NCBI GenBank assembly: GCA_050920955.1
Contig: JBPBQS010000068.1
Location: forward strand, 1 to 7,108
Direction of reading: 5' to 3'
Origin: CAXSEF01 sp050920955
Lineage (GTDB): Bacteria; Pseudomonadota; Alphaproteobacteria; Acetobacterales; Acetobacteraceae
Length of the DNA stretch: 7,108 nt
Shown: positions 5,443 through 7,108 of the stretch, piece by piece
How positions within the stretch are numbered: the stretch's first letter is position 1
Layout of the letters: each line of letters begins with the position of its first letter
Translations under genes and position numbers: made by a program
The notes under the pieces: model-generated
What the model saw: only the letters and a program-made list of their open reading frames with translations
Told to the model about the DNA's origin: nothing
The model's database searches: none

Positions 5443-6077
5443 GGCGGGCGGTGGCCGCGCTCGCGCTTGCCGTGCTGGCGGGCGGCGCGGGGGTGGCGAC
5501 GGCGCGCAACGACCTGCGCGATTTCCGGGTCGGCATGCCGGTGGAGGCGATGACCCTGCACGGCTACGCGGGGCTGTTCTGCGTGGCGGCGCCGTCGGTG
5601 GCGCTGGGGTCGTGGGGCGAGTGGGCGCGCTGCCCGGCGGACGCGCAGGGGCGGCACGAGGTCGGCTTCGTCTACGACAACGCCGACAACGCGCTGGCCC
5701 GCGTCAGCGAGGACGGCCAGGGGACGAAGGTCGCGGGGCAGCCGGTGCTGCCGAGCCTGCTGATCGCGGACGGGCGGCTCGAGGGGCTGCGCATCGCGAC
5801 CGACCCTAAGCAGCCGCTGTTCGTGCGCAGGCGGGCCGACGTGTTCGGGCTGCAGGCGCGGGCGCGCTACGGCGGCGAGGGCTGGCGCTGCGAGGACCGG
5901 CCGCCTGGTGCCGGCCGCCAGCCGATCGGCGACGTGTTCGTCGACCAGCACTGCGAGAAGGACGCGGACGGGCGGCACTACGCCGTGGAGCGCGCGTTGT
6001 ACCGCGATCCGGCGCGGCCGCTGCGCGACTTCACCAGCTCGGCGCAGGTGACGATCCTCGCGGCCGCAGCGCCGTGA
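5439..6077 (+). CDS. Secreted four-cysteine protein of unknown function, in the quinoprotein operon
   Basis: I do not recognise this 212-aa protein. It has a clear signal peptide (MRRAVAALALAVLAGG, cleavage after ATA at about 22). The mature part has four cysteines (48, 65, 151, 172), which suggests two disulfides and a periplasmic or extracellular site. Well-ordered segments include RVGMPVEAM (30-38), HEVGFVYDNADNALARV (73-89), GTKVAGQPVLPSLLIADG (95-112) and GDVFVDQHCEKD (164-175). There is no haem motif, no membrane helix after the signal peptide, and no sign of the periplasmic-binding fold of XoxJ/MxaJ. Its ATG overlaps the cytochrome stop in ATGA, so it is translationally coupled to dehydrogenase and cytochrome and probably serves the same system. 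The reading frame is open far upstream (from 2973) without any coding sense, so the true start is fixed by the overlap and the signal peptide, not by ORF length. Confidence 0.82.
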   Translation: MRRAVAALALAVLAGGAGVATARNDLRDFRVGMPVEAMTLHGYAGLFCVAAPSVALGSWGEWARCPADAQGRHEVGFVYDNADNALARVSEDGQGTKVAGQPVLPSLLIADGRLEGLRIATDPKQPLFVRRRADVFGLQARARYGGEGWRCEDRPPGAGRQPIGDVFVDQHCEKDADGRHYAVERALYRDPARPLRDFTSSAQVTILAAAAP

Positions 6078-6129
6078 TGGCGCGTCTTTGCGCAATCGCC
6101 TAGGCTGCGCCGACGCGAGACGACGGCCG

Positions 6130-6143
6130 GCCCCGCGCGGGGC
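6130..6143. terminator. GC palindrome between the quinoprotein operon and iorA-like gene
   Basis: GCCCCGCGCGGGGC is self-complementary: a 5-bp stem with a GCGC loop, in the 103-nt gap 6078-6180. No T-run follows. It is either a weak terminator or an incidental palindrome in GC-rich DNA. I see no convincing promoter in the rest of the gap. Confidence 0.25.
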
Positions 6144-6166
6144 GTGGCGCTTCCCTTTGGTCCAGA

Positions 6167-6172
6167 AGAGGA
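6167..6172 (+). promoter_or_regulatory. Ribosome binding site that sets the (2Fe-2S) subunit start
   Basis: AGAGGA lies 8 nt before ATG 6181. It favours this start over an in-frame upstream candidate at 6088, which would add 31 residues not seen in the family. Confidence 0.7.
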
Positions 6173-6180
6173 CGACCCGA

Positions 6181-6633
6181 ATGACGACGCTCAAGGTGAA
6201 CGGTCAGCAGCGCAGCTACGACGGCGACCCCTCGCTGCCGCTGCTCTGGTTCCTGCGTGACGAGGCCGGGCTGACCGGGACGAAGTTCGGCTGCGGCCAG
6301 GGGCTGTGCGGCGCGTGCACGGTGCACATCGGCGGGCAGGCGGCGCGCTCCTGCCTCACCGCGATCTCGGACGTGGGCGACCAGGAGGTCGTCACCATCG
6401 AGGGGCTGCACCCGCACGGCGACCACCCCGTGCAGAAGGCCTGGCGCGACGCCGGCGTGCCGCAGTGCGGGTTCTGCCAGGCCGGGCAGATCATGCAGGC
6501 GGCCGCCCTGCTCACGCAGACGCCGCACCCCACGGACGCGCAGATCCGCGAGCAGATGAGCGGCAACATCTGCCGCTGCGGCTGCTACCAGCGCATCGAG
6601 ACCGCGATCCGCGCCGCGGCGACGGGAGCATGA
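6181..6633 (+). CDS. iorA: (2Fe-2S)-binding subunit of a molybdenum hydroxylase, IorA type
   Basis: Small electron-transfer subunit of a xanthine-oxidase-family enzyme, 150 aa, the normal length. The N-terminal plant-ferredoxin domain binds the first cluster through Cys38, Cys43, Cys46 and Cys58 (GCGQGLCGACTV ... RSCLTA). The C-terminal helical domain binds the second through Cys96, Cys99 (QCGFCQAGQ) and Cys131, Cys133 (GNICRCGCY). It moves electrons from the molybdenum site in the large subunit to an outside acceptor. There is no signal peptide, so it is probably exported folded with its Tat-tagged partner. The stop overlaps the next gene's first ATG. Best-known relatives are isoquinoline 1-oxidoreductase alpha and the small subunit of aldehyde dehydrogenases of acetic acid bacteria; next to an alcohol dehydrogenase the aldehyde role looks more likely. 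The symbol reflects family, not proven substrate. Confidence 0.92.
   Translation: MTTLKVNGQQRSYDGDPSLPLLWFLRDEAGLTGTKFGCGQGLCGACTVHIGGQAARSCLTAISDVGDQEVVTIEGLHPHGDHPVQKAWRDAGVPQCGFCQAGQIMQAAALLTQTPHPTDAQIREQMSGNICRCGCYQRIETAIRAAATGA
6624..6628 (+). promoter_or_regulatory. Ribosome binding site favouring the second ATG of the IorB-like gene
   Basis: GGGAG ends 1 nt before ATG 6630 but 7 nt before ATG 6636. The second ATG, which gives a protein beginning MNRFEAML, is therefore the better-placed start. Confidence 0.5.
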
Positions 6634-7108
6634 GCATGAACCGGTTCGAAGCGATGCTCGCCCCGACGCCCGAGGCCGCGCCGGTCGTGGCGGCACCGGT
6701 CGAGAACGTCAGCCGGCGCGGGCTGCTGGGCGGCCTGGGCGCGCTGGGCGGGCTCGTGCTCGCGGCGCAGCTGTTCCCCGGGCGGGCGCAGGCGGCGTTC
6801 CCGCTGAAGTACGGCACCGGCGCGGGCGCGATGCCGCACGGCACGATCAACAACCCGCTGGTGTTCGTCTCCATCCGGCCGGACGGGCTGGTCACGATCG
6901 TCGCCGCGCGCGCGGAGATGGGCACGGGCATCCGCACCAGCCTGCCGATGGTGGTCGCCGACGAGATGGGCGCGGACTGGTCGCGCGTGCACGTCGCGCA
7001 GGCGCCGGCCGACGAGGTCAAGTACGGCAACCAGGACACGGACGGCTCGCGCTCGACGCGCCACTTCCTGGTGCCGATGCGCCAGGTGGGGGCGGCGGCG
7101 CGCACCAT
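6630..7108 (+). CDS. iorB: Molybdopterin-binding large subunit of a molybdenum hydroxylase, IorB type, N-terminal part only
   Basis: Catalytic subunit that pairs with the preceding (2Fe-2S) protein; about 159 residues are visible of a family size of roughly 700-750, so the gene runs off the right edge. A twin-arginine signal is clear: SRRGLLGG at residues 28-35 (numbered from ATG 6630), a hydrophobic stretch, then PGRAQA, cleaved near residue 55. The enzyme should therefore fold with its cofactor in the cytoplasm and act in the periplasm, carrying the small subunit along. Family segments follow: RPDGLVTIVAARAEMGTGIR, SLPMVVADEMGADWSRV and YGNQDTDGSRSTRHF, typical of IorB/AldH-like proteins. 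Start is either ATG 6630 (overlapping the upstream stop) or, with better ribosome spacing, ATG 6636. A membrane cytochrome c subunit, common in such aldehyde dehydrogenases, may lie downstream but is not visible here. Confidence 0.9.
   Translation, partial: MSMNRFEAMLAPTPEAAPVVAAPVENVSRRGLLGGLGALGGLVLAAQLFPGRAQAAFPLKYGTGAGAMPHGTINNPLVFVSIRPDGLVTIVAARAEMGTGIRTSLPMVVADEMGADWSRVHVAQAPADEVKYGNQDTDGSRSTRHFLVPMRQVGAAART

Noticed and set aside
5103..6194. 363-codon open frame on the - strand
   Set aside because: Antisense shadow of the cytochrome and the secreted protein; low-complexity Arg/Pro/Ala composition.
6512..7108. - strand open frame at the right edge
   Set aside because: Antisense to the IorA/IorB genes, which have clear cluster and Tat motifs in the + frame.

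Overview
The window is very GC-rich, with strong GC bias at third codon positions. It reads as a piece of an alphaproteobacterial chromosome, most likely from the acetic-acid-bacteria family (Acetobacteraceae) or a close relative. That guess rests on the periplasmic oxidation genes and on the AT-rich gene-end repeats, which resemble repeats I remember from that family. It is an inference, not a database result. I see no rRNA, tRNA, CRISPR array or insertion sequence.

Layout. (1) Bases 2-1312 hold the nearly complete 3' part of a MATE-family multidrug exporter on the + strand. (2) Bases 1313-1453 are a convergent intergenic gap. It holds two copies of one AT-rich hairpin repeat in opposite orientation, each starting within 3 nt of the stop codon of the gene it follows. 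(3) Bases 1454-2227 on the - strand encode a GntR/FadR-type (FCD) regulator, possibly preceded by a 21-codon leader ORF whose end overlaps its start. (4) Bases 2228-2370 are the divergent control region, with a perfect 7-bp inverted repeat inside an array of four TTGACC/GGTCAA half-sites. (5) From 2371 to the right edge all genes are on the + strand: a secreted PCuAC-fold protein that has lost most copper ligands; a PQQ-dependent alcohol dehydrogenase with the Asp-Tyr-Asp lanthanide signature; a secreted monohaem cytochrome c; an unrecognised secreted four-cysteine protein; a (2Fe-2S) IorA-type subunit; and the N-terminal part of the IorB-type molybdopterin subunit, with a Tat signal.

Working model. 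The quinoprotein oxidises a primary alcohol to an aldehyde in the periplasm and passes electrons to the adjacent cytochrome c. The molybdenum hydroxylase (IorAB/AldH-like) would oxidise the aldehyde to the acid. The divergent FCD regulator belongs to a family that senses small carboxylates, so it could respond to the end product. The two least understood parts are the degenerate PCuAC protein and the four-cysteine secreted protein. Both are candidates for accessory or maturation factors of the quinoprotein. The 212-codon secreted gene lies at the end of a much longer spurious open frame and is easy to miss.
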